The position numbers and the translations under genes are program-made. Shown here piece by piece: positions 18,601-26,109 of a stretch of 33,516 bases of DNA. Source of the stretch: an uncultured Reyranella sp. (GTDB lineage: Bacteria > Pseudomonadota > Alphaproteobacteria > Reyranellales > Reyranellaceae); the NCBI GenBank assembly GCA_937919085.1, contig CALFRN010000115.1, forward strand, positions 1-33,516. Reading direction: 5' to 3'. The notes beneath the pieces were generated by a model. It ran no database searches. It was not told where the DNA came from and saw only the letters and a program-made list of their open reading frames with translations. Numbering within the stretch: position 1 is the first letter of the stretch; each line of letters starts with the position of its first letter.

Positions 18601-19108
18601 ACACACTCTGCAGCCGTTCCAGCATATGAGTTGCCGCCGGAATCTGACCGGCTGCCAACAATCGGCCAACGCCACTGCTCATACTGCCGGTGAGCGCCAG
18701 AAGCCCGTCGCTATGGCCCTCCAGCTCGGCCAACGGTAGCGCCGACACCGACCCCGTTTTGAAATCGAGGTGAGCTCGACTCACCAGCCTCATCAGGTTG
18801 AGGTAGCCTTGTTCGTTCTGGACCAGCAAGGTCAGCCAATCGACCGATGGAACCTTGCTGCCGGTCGCAATCCCCCCCTCTTCTTCTCGCCGGATTCCGA
18901 GATCACAGCCCATGATTGGCTGGATACCCGCCTTCGCCGCATACTGCGCGAACTCCAGGGCCCCAAAAAGATTGTTGCGGTCGGTAACGGCGACCGCAGG
19001 CATTCCTTGCGCCCTGGCAAGCGCAACAACAGCATCGACCTTGTTCGCACCTTCAGTAAGCGAATAGGCGGACCGTACTTTCAGATGAACGAAATCAGCG
19101 ATGGCCAT
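15662..19108 (-). CDS. dnaE: DNA polymerase III subunit alpha (DnaE1)
   Basis: Replicative polymerase of the chromosome. At 1148 residues it is full length. Domains in order: PHP (about 1-275), palm/thumb/fingers (about 276-900), then helix-hairpin-helix and OB-fold region to the end. The nucleotide-binding motif GRGSGAGSLVAWALK starts at about residue 366, and the catalytic aspartates lie in PDFDIDF (Asp408 and Asp410). The fingers segment DLLRRAMGKKIQSEMDAQR is present, as is GYGFNKCHSAPYA. The first PHP motif reads VRSAYS where E. coli has VHSDYS, so at least one metal-ligand position is lost and this domain is unlikely to proofread; a separate DnaQ would be needed. The ATG at 19108 lies 31 bases after lolD. 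Confidence 0.97.
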   Translation of the reverse strand: MAIADFVHLKVRSAYSLTEGANKVDAVVALARAQGMPAVAVTDRNNLFGALEFAQYAAKAGIQPIMGCDLGIRREEEGGIATGSKVPSVDWLTLLVQNEQGYLNLMRLVSRAHLDFKTGSVSALPLAELEGHSDGLLALTGSMSSGVGRLLAAGQIPAATHMLERLQSVFDGRLYIELQRHGDDGERRIEGAVLDLAYARGLPLAATNDVHFPKASMYEAHDVLLCIEQGVHIEDPNRRRLTPEHYFKSAVEMCSAFSDLPEACANTLAIARRCAYMPEPRRPILPRYTKLGGRAEKDALKEMAENGLAALRAGSRLADDIAFERYRERLDYELNMIEKMGFSGYFLIVADFIQWAKDNDIPVGPGRGSGAGSLVAWALKITDLDPLRWGLLFERFLNPERVSMPDFDIDFCQDKRDRVIRYVRDEYGHDRVAAIITFGKLQARAVLRDVGRVLGMPYGQVDRICKLVPNNPAKPVTLAQALESEQLLKEQYQADDEIKRLVDLALQLEGLFRNASTHAAGVVIGDRPLEELVPLYRDTDNKESLPATQFNMKWVETAGLVKFDFLGLKTLTVIEKACGLIGHDKIQIDKIPLDDEPTYRMLAKGDAYGVFQMEGSGMRDILSKLKPNRFEDLIALVALYRPGPMDDIPTYISVKNGQEKPDYLHPSLKGILEETYGIMVYQEQVMQIAQVLSGYSLGGADLLRRAMGKKIQSEMDAQRATFIEGARKNEVEDARASMIFDKVAKFAGYGFNKCHSAPYALVAYQTAYLKANYPVEFFAASMTLDMGNTDKLGNFRRELERLQIPLLGPDVNNSMAEFAVETTPEGKQAVRYALSAIKGVGREAMARLAEERLENGPFKDLFDVVERMDQRVVNKRLIEGLVKAGAFDSLNKNRAQTFGAVESLTRHSQATHESRGSDQNSLFGDDTAQRRPPLPKMPDWAPMDRLQHEFGAIGFYMSSHPLAAYERSLQRLGVCRALDLPALLMRGTPGRIKLAGTVIDRMERTSAKGNRFAFVQCSDQSGAFELTVFSELLGSKRNLLEPGQAILVSADGRLDGEQVKLTAQSVEKLEDAVANSAAGLRIVVSDPAALEALRKTLDGKRGRGRVTLVVPMSDEVEAEVTLPGTYSIAGGLRDAVGSLPGVAHVEEI

Positions 19109-19139
19109 CCGCGATCATCGCGCCTGAACCTGTGGACTG

Positions 19140-19823
19140 TCAGGTCGACAATTTACCGTCTTTCAACGTCACCGTGCGATCCATGCGCGCCGCGAGGTCG
19201 AGATTGTGGGTGGCAATCAGCGCCGTCATGCCGGTTTCGCGCACCAGCACCAGGATCTGGCGGAACACGACGTCGGCCGTTGATGCATCGAGATTGCCCG
19301 TAGGCTCATCGGCCAGAAGAACGCGCGGCGCATTCGCCACGGCGCGCGCGATCGCCACCCGTTGCTGTTCGCCTCCCGAAAGCCTACCCGGCCGGTGGTC
19401 GCCGCGTTCCTTCAGTTGGACCATCGCCAGCAGGTCTGTCGCCCGGACACGTGCCTCCCCCCGCGACAGCCCATTCAACATCTGCGGCAGCATCACGTTC
19501 TCGATCGCCGAAAACTCCGGCAGCAGGTGATGGTATTGATAGACGAACCCGAGGAACCGGCGGCGCAACGCCGTCCGGGCTCGGTCACTCAAGGGGCCGG
19601 CCACCTTGCCGTCGACCGTAACGTCACCTCCATCCGGTTGTTCCAGAAGTCCCGCGATGTGTAACAGGGTAGATTTGCCACTGCCTGATTGTCCGACCAA
19701 GGCAACAATCTCACCCGGACGCAGATCGAGTGTTACACCGCGCAAAACTTCCAGTCGGCGGTCACCTTGTACAAAGGTGCGCTCGATCCCACGCAAGGAA
19801 AGCGGAAATTCTGTCTCACTCAT
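19140..19823 (-). CDS. lolD: Lipoprotein-releasing ABC transporter ATPase LolD
   Basis: Cytoplasmic ATPase of the LolCDE complex, which extracts lipoproteins from the inner membrane and hands them to LolA. The 227-residue MacB/LolD-type ATPase has Walker [10 protein letters not shown] (44-52), the Q-loop region near [17 protein letters not shown], the ABC signature [14 protein letters not shown] (starting at 148) and Walker [13 protein letters not shown]. The phrase [16 protein letters not shown] is typical of LolD. Its ATG overlaps the end of the upstream permease gene by eight bases, so subunits are translated together. Confidence 0.95.
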   Translation of the reverse strand: MSETEFPLSLRGIERTFVQGDRRLEVLRGVTLDLRPGEIVALVGQSGSGKSTLLHIAGLLEQPDGGDVTVDGKVAGPLSDRARTALRRRFLGFVYQYHHLLPEFSAIENVMLPQMLNGLSRGEARVRATDLLAMVQLKERGDHRPGRLSGGEQQRVAIARAVANAPRVLLADEPTGNLDASTADVVFRQILVLVRETGMTALIATHNLDLAARMDRTVTLKDGKLST

Positions 19824-21075
19824 AGCGAAGCCCCTCGACCGGTTCGATCATGGCGCTGCGCCAGGCGGGATATGCCGCCGCTGCCAGCGAAAGCAAAATC
19901 GCCACGACAACTATCGAGCCAACTTCAACCGCCTGAACGCGAACCGGCATGGAAGTGATGAAATCAACCTCGGCATGACCGCCGCCCGATGCGCCGCTGA
20001 TGGTCGACAGCAATGCACCAATCGACGGCATGTTTGCACAGATCAAGAGGCCGGCAGCCGTACCGAGCGCAGTCCCGACCAGCCCGACCGCGGCGGCAGC
20101 GAGGAAGAAAGCACGTATGATCGTTCGCGGTGTCGCACCCATCGTGCGCAGAATGGCGATACTGCCACGTTTCACCCTCACTAGCATGGTGAAGCTCGCC
20201 ACGACATTCATCGCCGCGACCACGACAATCAATGTGAGAATGATGAACATCATGACTCTCTCAACCTGCAGGGCACCGGCGAAGCGTGCATTAAGACCAA
20301 GCCAGTCCGAAACCTTGAGGTCGTCACGATGGAGCATGCGTCGCACCGCTTCTGCTACGCGCGGCGCCGCCGCGGCATCCACAATCTCGAGATCAATCGA
20401 ACTTACCGCATTGTGCCCGTAGTCCAGATCTTCTTGCAGCATTTCCAGCGGAATAAAGACCAAGGTCCCGTCGAATTCGTAGCGCCGGGTCATGAAGCTT
20501 GCCAGCACCTCGTATTCAGCATAGCGCGGCGCGATCGTGCCATTTTTGTTGAGCCTATGGGTGACTATCGTAACTCTTTCACCTACCAGCACGTTCATCG
20601 CCTGGCGCAGCCGCTCACCTATAACCACGCCGGGTTTCGTGCCAAACGCGCCCAAATTTCCATGAACGATGTTCTTGGTCACAATGGTGCGCGTCAGCAG
20701 GTCTTCTGCGCGCACGCCGCGAAGCTGCGCGCCGCGTGTCAGCCCATTACCTGCGATCAATGCCTGACGTTCGAGCGTCGGCCGCACGGTACGAACGTCA
20801 GGTAGTTCCCTGAGGCTCGCCAGCAGCTCGGCGGTCGCCTGCAGCACGCCGTCCCGCGCCGTGATCACAACGTGTCCGTTCATGCCGATGATGCGGCCAA
20901 GCAGTTGCTCGCGAAACCCACCCATGACCGACAGCACGACGATCAGAGTAGCCACCCCCAGCGCCACGCCGATCAGCGAAAAGACCGCGATGAAAGAGAC
21001 GAACCCCTCGCGTTGGCGGGTTACCAGATAGCGCCATGCCAGCCAGCGCTCGACGGCCGGGGCCCGTTCACTCAC
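19816..21075 (-). CDS. lolE: Lipoprotein-releasing system permease, LolC/LolE family (second copy)
   Basis: Inner-membrane subunit of the lipoprotein-release ABC transporter. The 419-residue protein has the LolC/E/F layout: one N-terminal membrane helix (about 24-48), a large periplasmic domain (about 50-270) and three C-terminal helices of the FtsX type. Conserved stretches are [20 protein letters not shown] near the N terminus, [23 protein letters not shown] after the second helix, and the C-terminal [19 protein letters not shown]. The start is a GTG at 21075 inside the end of the preceding permease gene (eight-base overlap, repeated at the lolD junction). It is clearly related to but diverged from its upstream neighbour. 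Naming it LolE rather than LolC is a convention here. Confidence 0.85.
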   Translation of the reverse strand: MSERAPAVERWLAWRYLVTRQREGFVSFIAVFSLIGVALGVATLIVVLSVMGGFREQLLGRIIGMNGHVVITARDGVLQATAELLASLRELPDVRTVRPTLERQALIAGNGLTRGAQLRGVRAEDLLTRTIVTKNIVHGNLGAFGTKPGVVIGERLRQAMNVLVGERVTIVTHRLNKNGTIAPRYAEYEVLASFMTRRYEFDGTLVFIPLEMLQEDLDYGHNAVSSIDLEIVDAAAAPRVAEAVRRMLHRDDLKVSDWLGLNARFAGALQVERVMMFIILTLIVVVAAMNVVASFTMLVRVKRGSIAILRTMGATPRTIIRAFFLAAAAVGLVGTALGTAAGLLICANMPSIGALLSTISGASGGGHAEVDFITSMPVRVQAVEVGSIVVVAILLSLAAAAYPAWRSAMIEPVEGLRYE

Positions 21076-22381
21076 GCCGCAGCCCCTCTACCGGATCGAG
21101 CCGGGACGCCCGCCACGCCGGATAGAGCGAGGCCATCAGCGCGAAGAACAGCGCCATACCGGCGATCACCACAACTTCCACCCATTCTATGTGAGAGGGC
21201 ATCTCCGCCAGGAGATAGAGTGTCTCATCGAACAGGACCAAATCGAAGGTGCGCTGCAACCATTGGCGGATTGCCTCGATGTTACGCGCGAATGCGAGGC
21301 CGAGCACGACACCGACGACCGTCCCGCCACCGCCGATGGCAAGGCCATCCAGCAGGAATATCCGCAGGACTGCACCGCGGCTGGCCCCCATGGTGCGCAA
21401 GATGGCGATATCCGCCGCCTTCGTGCGTACCAACATGACGAGGCTGGAGACGATGTTGAATGCGGCCACCAGCACGATCAGGGTCAGCACCAGGAACATC
21501 ACATTGGTTTGGGCCTGAACCGCGGAAAAAAAGCTGGAGTTGGCCTGGAACCAATCGAACACCCACCCTTGCAGGCCGACGGCGTTCGTGACAAGGCGGC
21601 GACTTTCAGAAAGTGAAGCATCCTCGCCCAAAAAGACTTCGATGCCCGTCACTTTGCTTCCGAGATCGAGCAGTCGCTGTACGTCCACCAGCGGCGCATA
21701 GACAAAGTTGGCGTCGTAGTCGTACATGCCGGCACAGAAAATCGCCGACACACGGGCAGAAACCGAGCGTGGCATGACGCCAAGCGGCGTGGCCACGGCG
21801 ACCGGCGAGACGAGCTGCAGGTTGTCTCCGACCTTTAGAGACATCAGATCGGCAAGACGCCGGCCAACTACGACCGAAAAATCGTCGCCGAAGCTCTTCA
21901 GTGTTCCCCAGTCGAAAGGTTTGTCTTCGTCACTGCCGCAGAGGCTTCGATAGCGCTCGCGCGTTCCGGGAGGCCCCTCGACCGCTGCTGCGAGCGGCAG
22001 GCGCGCCCGGAAGTCTTCCGGCTGCATCCCGCGCAGGATCACGCCGCGAACCCGGTCGCCAGCCACCGCCATGACCTGGCCTTCCGCCGAAGGGATAGCC
22101 GCCGCCACGCCCGAAACCCCTCGGACGCGGGCCAGAAGATCAGGCGTCGCATCCAACCCGTCACGGTTTCCTTGGACTCCAAGTTGGCCACTGATGCTCG
22201 ACATCTGTCGCAGCATGTCGACACGGAACCCGTTCATCACGGCCATGACCACGATCAATGTGCCGACGCCGAGCGTGATGCCGACGAGGGAGAAGCCGGC
22301 GATCACCGAGATGAACCCCTCCTCGCGGCGCGCCCTCAAATAGCGGAACGCGATCAGGCGCTCGACGGCAACAAATGCCAT
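21068..22381 (-). CDS. lolC: Lipoprotein-releasing system permease, LolC/LolF family (first copy)
   Basis: Inner-membrane subunit of the lipoprotein-release transporter, 437 residues from the ATG at 22381; an open frame continues upstream into proS but the conserved protein begins at this ATG (VERLIAFRYLRARREEGFIS). One N-terminal helix, a periplasmic domain and three C-terminal helices (the first with LTLIVLVAAFNIVSSLVMLV) are visible. [21 protein letters not shown] and the C-terminal [20 protein letters not shown] are typical. The loop ATPLGVMPR in the periplasmic domain may correspond to the hook that contacts LolA. A segment around YRSLCGSDEDKPFDWGT looks like an extra loop compared with its partner. 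The gene starts 19 bases after the proS stop. Confidence 0.87.
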   Translation of the reverse strand: MAFVAVERLIAFRYLRARREEGFISVIAGFSLVGITLGVGTLIVVMAVMNGFRVDMLRQMSSISGQLGVQGNRDGLDATPDLLARVRGVSGVAAAIPSAEGQVMAVAGDRVRGVILRGMQPEDFRARLPLAAAVEGPPGTRERYRSLCGSDEDKPFDWGTLKSFGDDFSVVVGRRLADLMSLKVGDNLQLVSPVAVATPLGVMPRSVSARVSAIFCAGMYDYDANFVYAPLVDVQRLLDLGSKVTGIEVFLGEDASLSESRRLVTNAVGLQGWVFDWFQANSSFFSAVQAQTNVMFLVLTLIVLVAAFNIVSSLVMLVRTKAADIAILRTMGASRGAVLRIFLLDGLAIGGGGTVVGVVLGLAFARNIEAIRQWLQRTFDLVLFDETLYLLAEMPSHIEWVEVVVIAGMALFFALMASLYPAWRASRLDPVEGLRRE

Positions 22382-22400
22382 GACAAGTGGCGCCCCTGCT

Positions 22401-23714
22401 TCAGCCGAACCGCGGCGAGAGCTGATCGATCGGCAATTCCTCGCGCGCGCCGGTCTTGCGGTTCTTGAGTTCGGCCTTGCCGACCGCCAGCCCCTTGGGA
22501 CCAACAATTATCTGCCAAGGCGTTCCGATGAGGTCCATATCGGCAAACTTCGCGCCCGGCCGCAGGTCGCGATCGTCATGCAGCACGGTGACGTTCTTGG
22601 CCTGTAGAGTATCGTAAAGTTTCCCGCAGGCACCTGACACGGCTCCATCGTCGGGCTTCAAATTTACGATGGCGACCCTGAACGGTGCGACCGACTCAGG
22701 CCATACGATGCCTGCGTCGTCATGGCTCGCCTCGATGATACCACCGACCAGGCGTGACACCCCGATCCCGTATGACCCCATCTCGACGGTGATCTGCTCG
22801 CCACCGGGTCCAGCCACAACTGCATTCATGGGCTTGGAGTACTGCGTTCCGAAGCTGAAAATATGGCCGACTTCGATCCCTCTTGCTGCAAGGCGCTCAC
22901 TTTCGGGAATCTTCTCGAAGGCCTCCTTGTCGTGCTTTTCATCCGTCGCGGCATAAAGTGATGTCCATTCGTTCACGATCGGCTGCAGATCGCCCGCGTA
23001 GTCGATCGTGCGGCCGAGGATATCCTTGTCGACCAGCCCCTTATGGCAGAACACGGCGCTTTCACCGGTCTCGGCCAGGATAATGAACTCGTGGCTAAGG
23101 TCGCCTCCGATCGGGCCGGTGTCGGCGCGCATCGGGATCGCCTTCAGGCCCATGCGCGCGAAGGTACGCAGGTAGGCCACGAACATGTTGTTGTAGGAGC
23201 GGATGGCGCCCGCCCTGTCGATATCGAACGAGTAGTTGTCCTTCATCAGGAACTCGCGCCCGCGCATGACGCCAAAGCGAGGCCTAACCTCGTCCCGGAA
23301 TTTCCACTGGATGTGATAGAGGTTCTTGGGCAGGTCACGATAGCTCTTCACCCCGTCTCGGAAGAGAACGGTGATCATCTCTTCGTTGGTCGGCCCGAAC
23401 AGCATCTCGCGATCGTGGCGGTCCTTGATCCGCAGCATTTCCCGCCCATAGGCGTCATAGCGCCCGCTCTCGCGCCACAGGTCCGCCGACTGGATGGTCG
23501 GCATCAGAACTTCCTGGGCACCCGCGGCGTCCTGCTCTTCACGCACGATCCGCTCGATGTTCTTCAGGACGCGAAAGCCGAGCGGCAGCCAGGCATAGAT
23601 GCCGGCGCTGGTCTGGCGAACGAGGCCGGCGCGCAGCATCAAGCGGTGCGACACGATCTGCGCCTCGGCCGGATTCTCCTTCAGGGTCGGCAGAAAATAC
23701 TGGCTCATCCGCAT
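22401..23714 (-). CDS. proS: Proline-tRNA ligase, short alphaproteobacterial type
   Basis: Class II aminoacyl-tRNA synthetase that charges tRNA-Pro. From the ATG at 23714, which has GAGGA about ten bases upstream, the protein has 437 residues. Motif 1 lies around [17 protein letters not shown], motif 2 is [20 protein letters not shown], and motif 3 is the region [16 protein letters not shown]. The anticodon-binding domain is at the C terminus, including the stretch [20 protein letters not shown]. The large insertion domain that edits Ala-tRNA-Pro in longer bacterial ProS (about 570 residues) is absent, as is usual in alphaproteobacteria, where a free-standing YbaK/ProX-type deacylase normally takes over. 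It heads the proS-lolC-lolE-lolD-dnaE run, diverging from a purine permease gene 143 bases away; no clear promoter was recognised there. Confidence 0.96.
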   Translation of the reverse strand: MRMSQYFLPTLKENPAEAQIVSHRLMLRAGLVRQTSAGIYAWLPLGFRVLKNIERIVREEQDAAGAQEVLMPTIQSADLWRESGRYDAYGREMLRIKDRHDREMLFGPTNEEMITVLFRDGVKSYRDLPKNLYHIQWKFRDEVRPRFGVMRGREFLMKDNYSFDIDRAGAIRSYNNMFVAYLRTFARMGLKAIPMRADTGPIGGDLSHEFIILAETGESAVFCHKGLVDKDILGRTIDYAGDLQPIVNEWTSLYAATDEKHDKEAFEKIPESERLAARGIEVGHIFSFGTQYSKPMNAVVAGPGGEQITVEMGSYGIGVSRLVGGIIEASHDDAGIVWPESVAPFRVAIVNLKPDDGAVSGACGKLYDTLQAKNVTVLHDDRDLRPGAKFADMDLIGTPWQIIVGPKGLAVGKAELKNRKTGAREELPIDQLSPRFG

Positions 23715-23857
23715 GCTAAATCGATCCTCGCTCAGGGCGTCCGGCGTGGCCGCGGACTGTAGGGAACGGTCCTTCCAAAGGCAAACCTGGGCGACGGTGA
23801 CTGGCTTTGCACAGGCCAAAGGCCGCACACTCCGCGCGACAACCGGGGGAGAGGGCA

Positions 23858-25150
23858 ATGCTCGAGCGGATTTTCAAGCTGAGTGCGAACGAGACCAATG
23901 TTCGGACCGAAATCGTCGCGGGCGTTACGACCTTCCTGACCATGGCCTACATCATCTTCGTCAATCCGGCGATACTGAGTGCTGCCAAGATGCCGTTTGG
24001 CCCGGTATTTGTGGCAACCTGCGTCGCCGCGGCTGTGGGTTGTTTGCTCATGGCATTCCTCGCCAACTACCCGATCGCGCTCGCCCCCGGCATGGGATTG
24101 AACGCCTATTTCGCCTTCGGAGTCGTCGGCGGCATGGGTTACAGCTGGCAGGTGGCGCTGGGTTGCGTGTTCATTTCGGGCGTCATCTTCTTCATCATCA
24201 GCGTCCTGCCGATCCGAGAATGGCTGGTCAACGCCATCCCGAAATCGCTCAAGATGGCCATCGCCGCTGGCATCGGCCTGTTCCTGGCCCTGATCGCCCT
24301 GAAGAATGCGGGTATTGTCGTTGCCCACCCCGAAACCCTGGTCACGCACGGCAATATCACGAGTTGGCCTGTTCTAATGGCCTGCCTTGGCTTCGCAGTG
24401 ATCGTCGCCCTCGAATATCGCCAGGTCATGGGCGGAGTCATTGTCGGTATCCTGCTCGTCACGGTAATCTCGATTCTCACTGGCCACCAGAAATTCGAAG
24501 GCATCTTCGACTTCCCACCGTCGATCGCGCCTGTATTCCTGCAGATGGACCTCGCAGGCGCCTTGCAGGTTGGATTGGTGACCGTGGTGTTCGCATTTCT
24601 GTTCGTCGACCTGTTCGACAATACAGGCACCCTGATTGCGCTGGCCCATCGCGGCGGCTTCATGCGCCCGGACGGCACCGTGCCGCGCCTCCGCGGCGCC
24701 TTGATCGCCGACAGCGGCGCCGCAATGCTCGGTGCCGCTGTCGGTACCTCGACCACGACCAGCTATATTGAAAGCGCATCGGGCATCAATGCAGGCGGCC
24801 GGACCGGGCTGACCGCTGCGACAGTCGGCCTGCTGTTCCTGCTGGCTCTGTTCGTCGCTCCTCTTGCCAAGTCGATTCCGGCGTATGCCACCGCACCGGC
24901 GCTGCTCTACGTGGCCTGCCTGCTGACACGCAGCCTCACGGAGATCCTATGGGACGACGTTACCGAGGCGGCGCCTGCGGTCATCACAGCACTCTCCATG
25001 CCGTTCACCTTCTCGATCGCCGAGGGCATCGCATTCGGCTTCATTTCGTACGCCGGTATAAAAATCGTCGCGGGCCGCTACGCCGATGTCCACCCAGCTG
25101 TTGCCGTTCTCGCTGTCCTGTTCGTGATCAAGTATGTGGTCATCGGATGA
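23858..25150 (+). CDS. NCS2 family permease, AzgA-like (purine transporter)
   Basis: A 430-residue inner-membrane permease of the nucleobase:cation symporter-2 superfamily, AzgA-like branch (bacterial members import adenine, hypoxanthine or guanine with protons). About 12-14 hydrophobic segments are present. Family landmarks are [53 protein letters not shown] and [20 protein letters not shown]. The ATG at 23858 is preceded by a purine-rich ribosome site (GGGGGAGAGG); an upstream in-frame start at 23807 adds only non-conserved residues. It is the only plus-strand gene between the convergent end near 25150 and gltA, so it interrupts the usual proS-DUF1467 neighbourhood. The exact purine substrate cannot be told. 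Confidence 0.9.
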   Translation: MLERIFKLSANETNVRTEIVAGVTTFLTMAYIIFVNPAILSAAKMPFGPVFVATCVAAAVGCLLMAFLANYPIALAPGMGLNAYFAFGVVGGMGYSWQVALGCVFISGVIFFIISVLPIREWLVNAIPKSLKMAIAAGIGLFLALIALKNAGIVVAHPETLVTHGNITSWPVLMACLGFAVIVALEYRQVMGGVIVGILLVTVISILTGHQKFEGIFDFPPSIAPVFLQMDLAGALQVGLVTVVFAFLFVDLFDNTGTLIALAHRGGFMRPDGTVPRLRGALIADSGAAMLGAAVGTSTTTSYIESASGINAGGRTGLTAATVGLLFLLALFVAPLAKSIPAYATAPALLYVACLLTRSLTEILWDDVTEAAPAVITALSMPFTFSIAEGIAFGFISYAGIKIVAGRYADVHPAVAVLAVLFVIKYVVIG

Positions 25151-25180
25151 TCAACAATTCAGTACGGAAATTTGTTTGTT

Positions 25181-25214
25181 GTCGAACGACATCGCGCCCT
25201 AACAATTGTTCGAC
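25181..25214. repeat. Inverted repeat downstream of the purine permease
   Basis: GTCGAAC (25181-25187) and its exact reverse complement GTTCGAC (25208-25214) are separated by 20 bases. The right part also contains the perfect 10-base palindrome AACAATTGTT (25201-25210). This could be a protein-binding site in front of the candidate small RNA or a fold in the permease mRNA 3' end. The symmetry is seen directly; the function is unknown. Confidence 0.4.
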
Positions 25215-25215
25215 T

Positions 25216-25380
25216 GGGACCTGAAGATCGAAAGAAAAGGTCTTGGCAAGGCCGGTGAGGCGCGCTAGAAAGCCTACCTCTTAGGCGCAGCCTGAGTTTA
25301 GGGAGGAGAGCGGCAAAAGCCGCCGAACGACGAGTTTCGGGGTAGAAGAACGGCGGACCGCGTGTCCGCCGTTTCTTATT
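25216..25380 (+). ncRNA. Candidate structured small RNA or permease 3' UTR
   Basis: About 165 non-coding bases form successive hairpins on the plus strand: GGTCTT/AAGGCC (25239-25253); a bulged 7-bp stem closing GCGCTAGAAA (25254-25278); a 7-bp stem with a GCA loop (25280-25296); GCGGC-AAAA-GCCGC (25310-25323); CCGAA/TTCGG (25323-25340, sharing one base with the previous stem); and the terminator at 25349-25380. An unpaired GGGAGGAG stretch lies between the third and fourth hairpins. No ORF with a plausible ribosome site fits. It could be an independent sRNA or the processed 3' end of the permease mRNA. It does not resemble tmRNA, RNase P RNA, SRP RNA or a purine riboswitch as I know them. 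Pairings were found by eye. Confidence 0.45.
25349..25380 (+). terminator. Rho-independent terminator
   Basis: The stem AACGGCGGAC / GTCCGCCGTT (ten pairs, five-base loop CGCGT) is followed by TCTTATTTATTT on the plus strand, a classical intrinsic terminator. It ends transcription of the candidate small RNA and of the purine permease, and also shields the convergent DUF1467 gene. Confidence 0.85.
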
Positions 25381-25398
25381 TATTTCAACGAATTAGAA

Positions 25399-25415
25399 GA
25401 ATTCTCTAAGAATTC
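25399..25415 (-). terminator. Possible weak terminator after DUF1467
   Basis: A 7-bp inverted repeat GAATTCT / AGAATTC with a three-base loop lies four bases beyond the DUF1467 stop codon and is followed on the minus strand by TTCTAATTCGTT. The stem is AT-rich and the tail imperfect, so it may be a weak terminator at the end of the nuo-to-DUF1467 transcript. Confidence 0.35.
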
Positions 25416-25418
25416 ACA

Positions 25419-25667
25419 TTAACTGCTTTCGACCAATCTTCTAAAGCTAAAGACGTCTGCTTCATGCAGCGCGTAGAACCCCAGCCAAAGCACCGCCGCG
25501 ACAATAGAGGTGATAATCGCCTTGCGCCGCAATTCCGGCCGTTCCGGAGCGCCGGGTTCTTCGCCTCGACCTGGCTTTTCGACGCGGCGGACACCGAGCG
25601 GCAGGACGCCAAACAGCACTGTCCACCAGATCACGACATAAACCATGATGCCGGTGGCCCAGCTCAC
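25419..25667 (-). CDS. DUF1467 family small membrane protein
   Basis: An 82-residue inner-membrane protein with two predicted helices (about residues 3-23 and 52-70) joined by a charged, proline-rich cytoplasmic loop. The opening SWATGIMVYVVIWWTVLFGV, followed by LPLGVRR, is the hallmark of DUF1467, an alphaproteobacterial family of unknown function that commonly sits beside mce and proS. The start is a GTG at 25667 with an excellent AGGAGG eight bases upstream; an in-frame ATG at 25700 would overlap the mce gene and adds residues outside the family. It lies 13 bases after mce. Confidence 0.85.
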   Translation of the reverse strand: MSWATGIMVYVVIWWTVLFGVLPLGVRRVEKPGRGEEPGAPERPELRRKAIITSIVAAVLWLGFYALHEADVFSFRRLVESS

Positions 25668-25680
25668 GGGCTGTTCCTCC

Positions 25681-26085
25681 TCAGACCTGCTCAAGCTCAA
25701 TCAGCGTACCGGCGAAGTCCTTGGGATGCAGGAACAACACCGGCTTGTCATGCGCTCCGATTTTGGGCTCCCCGTCGCCCAATACCCGCGCGCCCTGGGA
25801 TTTTAGCTTGTCGCGCGCAGCATAGATATCCTCGACCTCGTAGCAGACATGGTGAACGCCGCCATCTGCATTGCGGGCAAGAAAGTTCGCAATGGGCGAT
25901 TCCGCGCCGAGCGGATGCAGGAGTTCGATCTTGGTGTTGGGCAGTTCGACAAACACCACGGTCACGCCATGCGCCGGCTGGTCCCTTGGCGCGCTCACCT
26001 TGGCGCCCATGACCGTACGGTAGAGTTCCGAGGCCTTAGCCAGATCCGGCACGGCGATGGCAATATGGTTCAGGCGTCCGATCAT
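25681..26085 (-). CDS. mce: Methylmalonyl-CoA epimerase
   Basis: Interconverts (2R)- and (2S)-methylmalonyl-CoA, linking propionyl-CoA breakdown to succinyl-CoA. The 134-residue vicinal-oxygen-chelate protein begins with GRLNHIAIAVPDL (ligand His7). It contains KIELLHPLG, GGVHHVCYEVEDI (ligand His78 or His79) and ends in GTLIELEQV (ligand Glu130). PIANFLARN and VLFLHPKDFAGTLIEL are typical of the epimerase and separate it from glyoxalase I. It follows rnj after 24 bases. The mutase genes it serves are not in the window. Confidence 0.93.
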   Translation of the reverse strand: MIGRLNHIAIAVPDLAKASELYRTVMGAKVSAPRDQPAHGVTVVFVELPNTKIELLHPLGAESPIANFLARNADGGVHHVCYEVEDIYAARDKLKSQGARVLGDGEPKIGAHDKPVLFLHPKDFAGTLIELEQV

Positions 26086-26109
26086 AGAACTCTCCAGATG
26101 ATCCTGCGC

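Noticed and set aside
22382..22507. Upstream extension of the lolC frame by 42 codons
   Set aside because: It would overlap the proS C terminus, the added residues are Arg/Ser/Ala-rich and unlike the family, and the conserved protein starts at the ATG at 22381.
23715..23858. Upstream extension of the proS frame by 48 codons
   Set aside because: The conserved ProS N terminus begins at the ATG at 23714, which has a ribosome site; the extension is not conserved and would reach the permease start.
25216..25380. Purine riboswitch, 6S RNA, tmRNA or SRP RNA for the structured gap
   Set aside because: The conserved sequence signatures of these families are not recognisable, and a riboswitch would be expected upstream, not downstream, of the permease.
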